Assembly: GCA_016936665.1 (NCBI GenBank)
Contig: JAFGXI010000008.1
Coordinates: 1-64,000 of the forward strand
Direction of reading: 5' to 3'
Source: Bacteroidales bacterium
GTDB taxonomy: Bacteria; Bacteroidota; Bacteroidia; Bacteroidales; JAFGXI01
DNA length: 64,000 nucleotides
In this document: one piece after another, positions 35,091 to 43,803 of the stretch
Layout of the letters: every line of letters begins with the position of its first letter
Position numbering within the stretch: position 1 is the first letter of the stretch
Position numbers and translations under genes: made by a program
The notes under the pieces: model-generated
The model's input: only the letters and a program-made list of their open reading frames with translations
Database searches by the model: none
What the model was told of the DNA's origin: nothing

Positions 35091-37055
35091 TTATTTATTC
35101 AGTCTGAAAAATAACGCAAAGTATAAATTTCTTCCCATTTCCGGATAGCCTTCTTGAATAGTATAATTGTTGTCCATCAAATTGTTAATACCAAATTCTG
35201 CTTTTAGACTTTTAAATTGATAAGACAATTGAGCATTCAATACATAAAAACTTTTCGAAACTCGACTACCGTCGCTAGCATTATCCCGATCGGAATTGAA
35301 CTCTGCTAACAAGTTAATTTGCAAGTCTTTAAACGGATTAATCATTAAAGTGGTTAGAAATTTATGATCTGGTACATCAGTAAATAAAATATCGGGATTG
35401 CTTAAGTTTTTACGTTGAATGTAAGCATAAGCCATTTGCAACTGCACTTGTTTTAAGATTTGATAGATCATGGAAAATTCAGCCCCTTGAAACTCGGAAG
35501 AACCTGTATTTTGCATCTGATACTTATCCTCTTCCACATTACTGACTTGTTGAATCGTATTTTGCAAGTGACTGTAGAAATAAACTGGTTCAAACTTTAA
35601 TTTTTTAAACAAATAAACACTTGTTCCTAATTCGATATTCGTTGAAGTTTCCGATTTTAAATCCGGATTTGGAATTGCTCTTCCCAACTTATAAGAGTAT
35701 CGATCTTTCATTGTGGCATAACGGCTTTTCTCTGCAATTGTCGCATGTAGCTCAATGTTTGAATTCAGTTTATAAAAAGTGGCTAACTGAGCATTGAAAG
35801 CGTCGTTATAATTATACGGATAATCGCTGATTTCTCCATTAACTAACTCCTGAGCCATTAAGCTTTGACGATAGGTGTACGCAATACCGGGTATTAGTTT
35901 AATTTTCTGAGTCAACTGAAAAATATCTTCGAAACCAATAAAGTATGTATTGTCGGCAAAATTAATTTTCGGATCCCCTTCGTTATACTCGCTGTGATTA
36001 TCGTTTTTAAGTTGAATAGTGGCTTTAAAGAGGTTATTTTCATTCCATTGTGAAAGCCATAACACATTTCCTCCTAAAGTATAATCGTCGTAAAAACTTG
36101 TAAATGCATAAGGTTTATTTTGAGTGCTGTAAGTATTATCGTCGAAGCTTTCTAATTTATTTTTAAACTGATCGAAATACCAACGGGTTTGCAAATTTGA
36201 GTTTTTCGAAATCTTAGTTTTACTTAGTAAATAAACACTTTGCTTATCCCAATAAGGCCAATCCCAATATCTAATTTTAGTATAAGGATCGTCACCTAAA
36301 TAAATTGGATTTCCTTTGCTTCCATGCGAATAACTGTAATTGAGACTGTATTCGTCACTTTTGTTTGGTGTGTATCCCAATTTAAAGTGAGCTTTCCAAT
36401 CTTTTCTGTAAGATTGATCTCTTCGGTAATCTGTTTCCAATGCAGAGGTATCGAAATCGGCAGACAATGGCATGAACTCCCTACTTAATATAGAAAAGCC
36501 ACCCTGAACAAAGAATTTACCTAATCGACTGCCTGCACTTACCGAAGCTTCGTAACCCCTACCACTCATCACGCCCAATTTCGAATTTAGCTCAAATTTG
36601 TGCGTCGGCTTTTGACTAATTAAATTGATGGCTCCTCCTATTGTATTTGCACCGTACATTATCGATGAGTAACCTTTCGAAACATCAATTCTCGACACAT
36701 CGTAAGTGGTAAACCTCGACAGGTCAACATACCCATCGTAAGGCACATAAACAGGCACACCATCTATAAAAACAGGAACACTTCTTAAGTCAAATCCTCT
36801 AAGATAGATTACACTTTCGTTACGCGCTCCACCTGTTGTTAAACTGATCGATGGAGTGAGGTTTAAAGCATCGGCGGCATCTTTCAAATTGAAGGCTTGA
36901 ATTGTATTTATGATCACTTCATCGCTAAGTTTCGCTTCTTCAATTACAACCTCTCCTAATTTATTTATATTACTAAACGATACTGAATCGTTTTGTGCAT
37001 TTACATTTATCTGCAACACAATTAATAATAATGCTAGTAATTTAATTTCTTTCAT
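35091..37055 (-). CDS. TonB-dependent receptor, ModE-linked
   Basis: A 654-residue outer membrane receptor. Signal peptide about 1-20 (ending INVNAQ), then a plug domain with SVIYLRGFDLRSVPVFIDGVP and YGANTIGGAINLIS, and a beta-barrel ending LYFALFFRLNK. It lacks the carboxypeptidase-like N-terminal domain typical of SusC-type receptors of this phylum, resembling proteobacterial metal or cobalamin-type receptors instead. Its promoter carries a ModE-like box, and it is followed by the membrane/NTPase fusion gene, so molybdate, tungstate or a chelate of one is the likely cargo. Confidence 0.85.
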   Translation of the reverse strand: MKEIKLLALLLIVLQINVNAQNDSVSFSNINKLGEVVIEEAKLSDEVIINTIQAFNLKDAADALNLTPSISLTTGGARNESVIYLRGFDLRSVPVFIDGVPVYVPYDGYVDLSRFTTYDVSRIDVSKGYSSIMYGANTIGGAINLISQKPTHKFELNSKLGVMSGRGYEASVSAGSRLGKFFVQGGFSILSREFMPLSADFDTSALETDYRRDQSYRKDWKAHFKLGYTPNKSDEYSLNYSYSHGSKGNPIYLGDDPYTKIRYWDWPYWDKQSVYLLSKTKISKNSNLQTRWYFDQFKNKLESFDDNTYSTQNKPYAFTSFYDDYTLGGNVLWLSQWNENNLFKATIQLKNDNHSEYNEGDPKINFADNTYFIGFEDIFQLTQKIKLIPGIAYTYRQSLMAQELVNGEISDYPYNYNDAFNAQLATFYKLNSNIELHATIAEKSRYATMKDRYSYKLGRAIPNPDLKSETSTNIELGTSVYLFKKLKFEPVYFYSHLQNTIQQVSNVEEDKYQMQNTGSSEFQGAEFSMIYQILKQVQLQMAYAYIQRKNLSNPDILFTDVPDHKFLTTLMINPFKDLQINLLAEFNSDRDNASDGSRVSKSFYVLNAQLSYQFKSLKAEFGINNLMDNNYTIQEGYPEMGRNLYFALFFRLNK

Positions 37056-37067
37056 ATAAAATTTTTA

Positions 37068-37103
37068 TCGTTATTCTTATTTTGTATAACGAAAGCAAAA
37101 GTA
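37068..37103 (-). promoter_or_regulatory. ModE-like operator and -7 box of the TonB receptor operon
   Basis: The -7 box TACTTTTG (37096-37103, minus strand) is immediately followed in the direction of transcription by the inverted repeat TCGTTAT-N11-ATAACGA (37068-37092). The half-sites match the CGTTAT/ATAACG arms of E. coli ModE operators. It spans the expected start site, a position suited to repression by the regulator encoded just upstream. Confidence 0.72.
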
Positions 37104-37135
37104 AAAACAAAAACTGAAAATTAATAAATATTAAC

Positions 37136-37456
37136 CTAAATATTATTTTGTTCTGACAAAAATTTTTGAAAAGTGGATTGTAGTTCTTTATAGCGTTTTA
37201 AAATTGACTTACCATAATTGGTAATTTCGGCAATGCCACCTTCCTTACCACCACGTTTGAGGATTATAAGAGGTTCCGGAGCCGAAGTATTCATTTGATT
37301 GATGCTGTACCATGCTTGACGATAAGACATTTGCATTTCTGTAGCAGCTTTACGTAACGATCCTAATTTAGCTGTTTTATCTAATAGCTCGGCTTTACCA
37401 CCTCCGATCATACTTTGCTCGGCAAGCTCAATCCATATTCTACCTTTAACCTGCAT
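37136..37456 (-). CDS. modE: ModE-type winged-helix regulator
   Basis: A 106-residue stand-alone DNA-binding domain of ModE: GRIWIELAEQSMIGGGKAELLD, then the helix-turn-helix LGSLRKAATEMQMSYRQAW and the wing with GGKEGGIAEIT. It lacks the C-terminal Mop/TOBE domains that sense molybdate in E. coli ModE, as is usual for the short form. How it senses ligand is therefore not explained by its sequence. It is 80 bp upstream of the TonB receptor gene, whose promoter region carries a matching inverted repeat. Confidence 0.88.
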   Translation of the reverse strand: MQVKGRIWIELAEQSMIGGGKAELLDKTAKLGSLRKAATEMQMSYRQAWYSINQMNTSAPEPLIILKRGGKEGGIAEITNYGKSILKRYKELQSTFQKFLSEQNNI

Positions 37457-37474
37457 AATGTTTTTTGTAAAAAT

Positions 37475-37504
37475 AAAAAAAGCTTAACGTTTCCGCTAAG
37501 CTTT
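37475..37504 (-). terminator. Terminator of the large adhesin gene
   Basis: Minus-strand arms AAGCTTAGCG and CGTTAAGCTT around a short loop, followed by a T-run. It lies 18 bp past the stop of the 1150-residue gene and just before modE. Confidence 0.8.
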
Positions 37505-37522
37505 CTTTGTGTTTAAGAAATG

Positions 37523-40500
37523 TTATCTTATCAGTTGGATGGTTCCATCTTTTTCGTAACCAATGCCATAAATATCTTTGTATTCGATATGATAAATGTA
37601 AGTGCCGGCTTTTGAGAAATCGCCACCTTTTGCTTTACCATTCCAGCCTTCGTTGATGTCTGATGTTTCAAAAATAGGCTCTCCCCAACGATCGTATATA
37701 ACCATCTTAAAGCCTTCTTTTAGTATATTGCTTCCTTTAGAAATAAAAAATTCGTTGTGTGCATCGCCATCGGGAGTAAAAGCCTCTGGAACATAAAAAG
37801 CGACTTCTGGTTTTACTTCTACAAATTTGTAAACAGTATCTGAGCATCCATAAGTTGTAAATCCAACCATCTGAACCTCATAATTTCCAATGTTTTTGTA
37901 AAAATATTGTGGAGATTGTAGATTTGATAAATCTCCGGTACCGAAATCCCAAACATAAGTTAATGAATCTTTATTAATCGAAAGATTTTCGAATAGTACT
38001 TCTGCATCTAGAATACTAACTACAGAAGGTTTTGCCACGAAGTCTAATTCTGGCTTAGGTTCGATATGAATTAAGTCGTATTTTGTAGTATCTGTAATAC
38101 AACCGTGAATGGTAGTGACTTCTAGGGTTACATTGTAGTCTCCTTTGTTATCGTAATCGTGCGATGGTGTTGGTGATAAAGATAAATTATTATCATCAGT
38201 ATCACCAAAATTCCAGCGATATTGACTTATCATATCGGCAGGCGAGCTAATCGATGTAAACCTAATGGTTTTGGGCATACAACCAGCATAATCGTCGGCA
38301 ACAAAGTCAAGGTACGGAATTGGGTAAGTGTAAATTGTAATTTGATCTGTCACCGTTTCGCAACCATCACTAACTTCTAAATCGTAAGTATAAGTAGTCT
38401 CGGGAATAACTGTTAGGATGTTATTCGAGAAGTGACCATCGAATGCAAATAAATACGGATAACCCGTTCCGCCAGATATAGAAGCGTTAAATAAGACAGG
38501 ATCGCCCGGGCAAACAGTATCTTTATTGATATAAGGTTCTATAACAAGGGGAGGATAATTCTGATAAGTAGTTGATTTCGTAATGATACAGCCATTATCA
38601 TCAACACCAATCAATTGCAAATTGTTAACAGTGTCAATATCTAAAGTGATAGACGAGGTTGTGCTTGTAGCAGGTAGTCCATTAATAGTCCAACTATATG
38701 CATAAGGAGCCGTTCCTCCGGTTACAATGGCAGATGCTGTTGCTGTAGTTCCTTTGCAAAATAGTTTATTCAAAGGCAACGTAAAATTAAATTGATCCAC
38801 TTCTACATCGACTTGTATGACCGACGAACATGTTGTTCCTCCCAACGCATTGCTACCTGTAACAGTGTACACCGTAGAAACCTCTGGCGAAGCAATGACC
38901 ACAGAACCTGTACTCGATGATAATGCATATGAAGGAAACCAAGAATAAGACGAAGCCCCATTTACAGTAAGGTTTATTGAAGAACCTTTACACAAAACAG
39001 TGTCTTCAGGAATGGCCACTAATGCTGGTACTTCAACGCCGGTAATAGAAATTGTACCTATTTCTGTACACCCTAGAGCATCGGTTAAAGTCACATAATA
39101 ATCGGTAGTTGTTAATAATGTTGCCGTAACCATTTGATTAGTCCCTAAACCATTGCTCCATGAATAAGAGCCTCCAGGACCGGCTCCGGTAACAGACAAA
39201 TTAAATTCATCGCCAATACAGACATATTCTTTCGATGTTAAAATATTAGGAATAATCTCCGGGTTTTGAGTAACTGTAATCGAATCGACACCTTCACAAC
39301 CCTGTGCATTAATAACAGTAACATAATACATTCCGGAGGCTGTAACCGTGGTAGTCTGTGTTGTATCTCCATTAGACCAAGTATAATGAGAATAGCCTGA
39401 ACCTGCATCTAATATGGTATTTGAGCCATAACAAAACGCTGTACTTCCAGTAATATTTACGGTTAAAATTGGCAATTCTGTAAAAATAATATTATCCGTC
39501 GCTTGACAGCCTTCCGGATTATTAACAGTAACCGAGTAATTACCACTTTGAGAAACCGTAATAGTTCTTGTTGTTGCTCCTCCCGGACTCCACAAATAAC
39601 TCGCATATCCTGCGCCTGCGTCGAGAATACCCGACTCATCGTAACAAACTATACTATCGCCAACTATTGTTAAAGGGGCTGGAGAAGGATTGCAAGTTAT
39701 TGCGATACTTGCTGTGTCTGTACAACCATAAGTATTGGTTGCAGTAACGTGATAAACGGTTGAAACATTCGGGAATACAGTATTTGAGCTATTCGAAGGC
39801 AAGGCATTATCCCATGTGTAGGAAACGCCTCCATTAGCAGTCAATGTAACACTAGTACCCGCACAAATAGTTTGATCGGCCGAAGTTGACATATTGAATG
39901 AATGATCCAAAACAACAGTATCTTGAACTACACAAGCCCCAAATTCGGTATATGTTACTTGATAAGTACCAGCAGTACCTCCTATACTCGAAACATTTAG
40001 GTTTTGATTGGTTTCTCCGACAATAGCAACACCTTCGTAATACCACTGGTAAGTCCCTGAGCCGGATGATGTAGCACTTAATACTAAATCGTTTGTACAA
40101 AGAGCACCTGAAAGATTCATCTGTGCGGAAAAAGAAGCAGACTCATTTAAAATTAAGTTGTCAACATAAAAAATTGTTATTTCACCATCAGAAGGATAAC
40201 CATTATAACCACATCCATTCGGTATATTACAAGGCCCTCCTATTGCAATTGCATATACATCAAATGTAGGAGTAAAGTTAATTGTGACAACACCCCAACC
40301 TGCAGTTGCATCTGGAGTATAACTCACATGTCCAATTTCAACAAAACCACCAACACCATCTGGACAATCATGACCAGACCAAGGAATATCAGAAGCATTT
40401 GGTGATCCAAAAATAGTCAAATCAATAGGGCATGTTGGATTTGGTGGTAACGGGCTTGGCGAATTTTCTACACTTGCATCAGTAAAACCAAACGCAACGT

Positions 40501-40975
40501 TCATTGTTAATTGATAAGGCGTTCCATTGACCAAAGGAGAAGTAAAAGTTGCTCCCAAATACTCTAAATATGTACCCAACCCTAAAAAAGTTTCATCATT
40601 GTAAATAATAAAACCAGCAGCAGCATCACCATCAGGAAAAGGCAAAGGTGCAGGACCAGTATAATCGCAAGTATTGAAATAATCAGCTGTAGCTGTCGAT
40701 GGTTGATTCCATGTATCAGCACAATTCGTTAAAAAATCCGTATATTCACTAAACTCTGTAGGGCAACAAGTATGATCTTCGAAAGAAGGATTTGGGATTA
40801 ACGATGAAGGGGTTGTTCCTGCTCCTGAACAAGCACAGCCAGGATCGTTCAAATCGATTAGGCCATTACCATCGTTATCTATGCCGTCGTCGCATATTTC
40901 TTGTGCCATAAGGGAGGTTGTTAGCAATATTGCTATGGCTGAAAAAATTGTACGAAATTTTATCATAAGATTCAT
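37523..40975 (-). CDS. Giant secreted protein with gliding-motility/T9SS type B domain
   Basis: A 1150-residue exported protein. The signal peptide (about 1-24, ending LMAQ) is followed by EICDDGIDNDGNGLIDLNDP, a calcium-binding-like opener, and a carbohydrate-binding-like segment. A long array of Ig-like and PKD-type repeats follows (for example YSWSNGLGTNQM, YRWNFGDTDDNN, YVWDFGTGDL). The C-terminus is the gliding motility-associated (T9SS type B, CHU_C-like) sorting domain with VPEAFTPDGDAHNEFF and MVIYDRWGEPIFET. It is probably a surface adhesin. No enzymatic domain is visible. Confidence 0.88.
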   Translation of the reverse strand: MNLMIKFRTIFSAIAILLTTSLMAQEICDDGIDNDGNGLIDLNDPGCACSGAGTTPSSLIPNPSFEDHTCCPTEFSEYTDFLTNCADTWNQPSTATADYFNTCDYTGPAPLPFPDGDAAAGFIIYNDETFLGLGTYLEYLGATFTSPLVNGTPYQLTMNVAFGFTDASVENSPSPLPPNPTCPIDLTIFGSPNASDIPWSGHDCPDGVGGFVEIGHVSYTPDATAGWGVVTINFTPTFDVYAIAIGGPCNIPNGCGYNGYPSDGEITIFYVDNLILNESASFSAQMNLSGALCTNDLVLSATSSGSGTYQWYYEGVAIVGETNQNLNVSSIGGTAGTYQVTYTEFGACVVQDTVVLDHSFNMSTSADQTICAGTSVTLTANGGVSYTWDNALPSNSSNTVFPNVSTVYHVTATNTYGCTDTASIAITCNPSPAPLTIVGDSIVCYDESGILDAGAGYASYLWSPGGATTRTITVSQSGNYSVTVNNPEGCQATDNIIFTELPILTVNITGSTAFCYGSNTILDAGSGYSHYTWSNGDTTQTTTVTASGMYYVTVINAQGCEGVDSITVTQNPEIIPNILTSKEYVCIGDEFNLSVTGAGPGGSYSWSNGLGTNQMVTATLLTTTDYYVTLTDALGCTEIGTISITGVEVPALVAIPEDTVLCKGSSINLTVNGASSYSWFPSYALSSSTGSVVIASPEVSTVYTVTGSNALGGTTCSSVIQVDVEVDQFNFTLPLNKLFCKGTTATASAIVTGGTAPYAYSWTINGLPATSTTSSITLDIDTVNNLQLIGVDDNGCIITKSTTYQNYPPLVIEPYINKDTVCPGDPVLFNASISGGTGYPYLFAFDGHFSNNILTVIPETTYTYDLEVSDGCETVTDQITIYTYPIPYLDFVADDYAGCMPKTIRFTSISSPADMISQYRWNFGDTDDNNLSLSPTPSHDYDNKGDYNVTLEVTTIHGCITDTTKYDLIHIEPKPELDFVAKPSVVSILDAEVLFENLSINKDSLTYVWDFGTGDLSNLQSPQYFYKNIGNYEVQMVGFTTYGCSDTVYKFVEVKPEVAFYVPEAFTPDGDAHNEFFISKGSNILKEGFKMVIYDRWGEPIFETSDINEGWNGKAKGGDFSKAGTYIYHIEYKDIYGIGYEKDGTIQLIR

Positions 40976-41077
40976 TTTGTTAAAAAAATAGTTCTATTTA
41001 ATAAACTAACGCTTTACAGACGACTAATATCTGTTTCGGTTGCTTAATTAGAACATTCAAAAATAGCTTTTTATCCA

Positions 41078-41107
41078 CTATTTTAAGAACGAAAATAGGC
41101 TTTTTTT
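41078..41107 (+). terminator. Orphan + strand terminator-like hairpin
   Basis: CTATTTT-N7-AAAATAG followed by GC and seven T, correctly oriented for + strand transcripts. No + strand gene lies within 7 kb upstream; it sits in the 157-bp gap between two minus-strand genes. Confidence 0.4.
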
Positions 41108-41132
41108 GAAGCTCTATCTGTTAATAACAAAA

Positions 41133-41993
41133 TTAATATAAGAGGGTATCGACAATTGCCAAGCCTCCAAAAATAACGCTAGCAATTCCGTTAGTTGTGA
41201 AAAATGCCAAATTTACTTTGCTTAAATTCTTTGGAGAAACTAGGGTATGTTGATAAAACAATAATGCTGAAAATACAGAAAATCCGAACCAATATAAATA
41301 CGAAATAGACAAAACCGAACCAAGATAAAACAATAACACAAAGGTAATTAAATGAAAAAACAGAGACAATCTTAGGGCTCCTCTAGCGCCTAATAAAACC
41401 GGTATCGATTTTAAATTTTGTTGTCTATCGAATTCTTCATCTTGCAAGGCATAAATAATATCGAAACCACTTACCCAGAAAAAAACAGCAAACGAAAGCA
41501 ATAATGGAGCTTGCGAAAATACTCCACTGACGGCTAAATATGCACCAATTGGCGCTAAGGCCAATCCCGCTCCCAAAACCAAGTGACATAACGGTGTAAA
41601 TCGTTTTGTATAACTATACCCTAAAACAACCAGCATGGCCACCGGAGCTAAATAAAAAGTTAAAGTATTGATAAAAAAAGTAGTGACAAAAAACAAAATA
41701 ATATTTATTACAACAAACCAAAAGGCTGTTTTTGAAGATATTTTCCCTGCGGGAATATCTCTTATTTCTGTTCGTTCGTTTTTAGCATCAATGTGTCGGT
41801 CGATATAGCGGTTAAAAGCCATGGCAGCGTTTCTAGCAAAAATCATATCGAGCAAAACCAATATCAACAAACGATAAGACCAATCGAAACCATCGTGAAA
41901 AGTTGCTATAGCAAAGCCAAACAAGGCAAATGGTAAAGCAAATACCGTATGGCTAAATTTTACTAGCGATAAAAAATCTTTAAGCTTACTCAT
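41133..41993 (-). CDS. UbiA-like polyprenyltransferase (probable menaquinone pathway)
   Basis: A 286-residue membrane enzyme with eight or nine helices. The first Asp-rich motif is NRYIDRHID (Asn61, Asp65, Asp69) and the second is DIIYALQDEEFD (about 177-188). It attaches a prenyl chain to an aromatic ring. Because these bacteria use menaquinone, the substrate is more likely a futalosine-route intermediate (MqnP-like) than 4-hydroxybenzoate. It starts six bases from the stop of the ChaN-like gene and is probably co-transcribed with it. Confidence 0.85.
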   Translation of the reverse strand: MSKLKDFLSLVKFSHTVFALPFALFGFAIATFHDGFDWSYRLLILVLLDMIFARNAAMAFNRYIDRHIDAKNERTEIRDIPAGKISSKTAFWFVVINIILFFVTTFFINTLTFYLAPVAMLVVLGYSYTKRFTPLCHLVLGAGLALAPIGAYLAVSGVFSQAPLLLSFAVFFWVSGFDIIYALQDEEFDRQQNLKSIPVLLGARGALRLSLFFHLITFVLLFYLGSVLSISYLYWFGFSVFSALLFYQHTLVSPKNLSKVNLAFFTTNGIASVIFGGLAIVDTLLY

Positions 41994-41999
41994 TAAAGA

Positions 42000-42863
42000 T
42001 TAGTGCGTGGTTGTCATATTTTCGTTCACCACGATTATAAAATCGGCTAAAGCCTTTTCTTCTTCTCTTAGTTTCGAAACATCTGAAGAAGACACCGTCG
42101 TAATTGTTATAATATCTTTCGACTTTATCATTGGTTTCAAATAATAAATAATGCCTTGATATTTATCGGAATGATATGCTCCATTGTAATGGATAAACAG
42201 CTCTCCTTTCTTTAAATTTTGAGCAATAAAATACGCCATAGTAGCATCTTTTATCGCTTGAGCTTTTGGCAAATTCTCATTAACATGGCCGGGCATTCCT
42301 CCCATGGTTAACATACTTTTGTATGCGTCTTGTTCGGGATCGTATTGAATAGGAAGTGGAGCAATATACTTTTTTGCCTCGCTGCTTAATCGATCTAAAC
42401 CTTCGAAACCGGAATAGTAAACAACAGAAGCATATCTACGTGGAACATTGGTTGCTATAAAAGAAAGTTTATTTTCCATAGCTAAATGCATTAAAGGCTT
42501 ATAATCTGTTGCATAATTAGGCCAAAGGCGACAGTCATCTTCAAATTTCTTTTCTTTAATTAAACTGTCTAAGAGCTCATTAATAACAAGCTGATTGTCA
42601 GCCTCGAACATTTCCGCACCAAGCTTAACCTTACCTTCTTTCTTTTCAATTAAAGCTTTAGTTAATTCAAATTGCATCCAATGAGAAATCGGATTATTAT
42701 GTAATTCTCCAAAAAATAAGACATCGGCTTTTAAACTAGATTTAACAACATCTTCAAAACTAACTTCTTTGCCTTTGTTATTATAAATCTTATAAGCCAT
42801 TGTTTCCTGAGCCATTATAAAGCTAGAAATCGAAACTAAAACTGCAATTAAAATATTTTTCAT
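42000..42863 (-). CDS. ChaN/TIKI-superfamily protein
   Basis: A 287-residue exported protein with a signal peptide (about 1-18, ending IMAQ). The ChaN core shows VLFFGELHNNPISHW (conserved Glu and His) and the terminal IHYNGAYHSDKYQGI. ChaN binds haem in Campylobacter and relates to TIKI metalloproteases. No lipobox cysteine is seen. The role may be in haem or iron handling. It is upstream of the prenyltransferase gene on the same transcript. Confidence 0.82.
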   Translation of the reverse strand: MKNILIAVLVSISSFIMAQETMAYKIYNNKGKEVSFEDVVKSSLKADVLFFGELHNNPISHWMQFELTKALIEKKEGKVKLGAEMFEADNQLVINELLDSLIKEKKFEDDCRLWPNYATDYKPLMHLAMENKLSFIATNVPRRYASVVYYSGFEGLDRLSSEAKKYIAPLPIQYDPEQDAYKSMLTMGGMPGHVNENLPKAQAIKDATMAYFIAQNLKKGELFIHYNGAYHSDKYQGIIYYLKPMIKSKDIITITTVSSSDVSKLREEEKALADFIIVVNENMTTTH

Positions 42864-43131
42864 CTGTTAAATTTTTTTTTTTGACAATGCCTAAAAATAA
42901 AGAAAAACATAAATTACTTACTTGTATATCTTTCTAATAATTCAGACAAGGTCTGTTAAATTTTTATTATTATTAGCATGTTCAAACTAAATTTTCTCTT
43001 AGATTCAACCTTAAAAGTGTTTTGAACACATTCTGTTTCTATTTATTCGTTTATATAATAAGTGATTTGCGAAGGTAATATATTGTGAAAAAATGGGTAT
43101 AAGAAAAAATAATTTATTTTTGTGCTTTACA

Positions 43132-43788
43132 ATGCTAAAGCTTTTTTTAACATATAGCTTAATTATCATTTCGCTTGCGTCTTTTTCGCAAAGTGCAATG
43201 AGTTTAAACGTCAGAACCTTTGGAATTCATCCTTTTGGTATCGATCAAGATCCTGCTATGTTCGAAAACAAGCTAACCGAAGATGGAAGTTGGATTTTTG
43301 AACCCGGTTATGAACTGAATTACCAAAAATTTTTATATTTGACTACAATTTCTTTTGAGTTAAAACAAGGATTATTTAGCGATGCTGCCGCCAAATTGGG
43401 GGGCTATTTTGGCTTAGGCTTTAGAATGAAGTTTTTTCATTTAAATCGACATTCATTCAGCATTTCTTTATCTCCGGTTTATTCTTTTAGAGAAAATTGG
43501 AAGAACATTATTCAATATGAAGAAAAAGGGGATTATAAAGATAACGGAATGTATCAATATCGATTTTTACTTTCTTCTTCTTTAACCTATAACGTATATA
43601 TTGGCAAAAGACACGACCTCGCCTTCACCCTTCATTATAACGATTATTTAAGTACGCTTTCGTTGAGTTTAGGCTACCGATTTTGGTTTAACACCACTGT
43701 CAAATTTAGAGACAAAAAGTGTGACACTTGCGGAAAGCAATTCGACCAAGGTAAATTTAGAAGATTTTGGAGAAAAGTTTGGAGATAA
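43132..43788 (+). CDS. Predicted exported beta-strand-rich protein
   Basis: A 218-residue protein with a signal peptide (MLKLFLTYSLIIISLASFSQ) and alternating aromatic strands suggesting a small outer membrane beta-barrel, ending in a positively charged tail with CDTCGKQF. I do not recognise a family. The ATG at 43132 is preferred to the one at 43093 because a TATTTTTG -7 box (43115-43122) lies between them. The acyl-CoA ligase gene follows after 15 bases, so they are co-transcribed. The region before it, from 42864, holds no other gene. Confidence 0.6.
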   Translation: MLKLFLTYSLIIISLASFSQSAMSLNVRTFGIHPFGIDQDPAMFENKLTEDGSWIFEPGYELNYQKFLYLTTISFELKQGLFSDAAAKLGGYFGLGFRMKFFHLNRHSFSISLSPVYSFRENWKNIIQYEEKGDYKDNGMYQYRFLLSSSLTYNVYIGKRHDLAFTLHYNDYLSTLSLSLGYRFWFNTTVKFRDKKCDTCGKQFDQGKFRRFWRKVWR

Positions 43789-43803
43789 ATACTTGAGGAG
43801 ATT

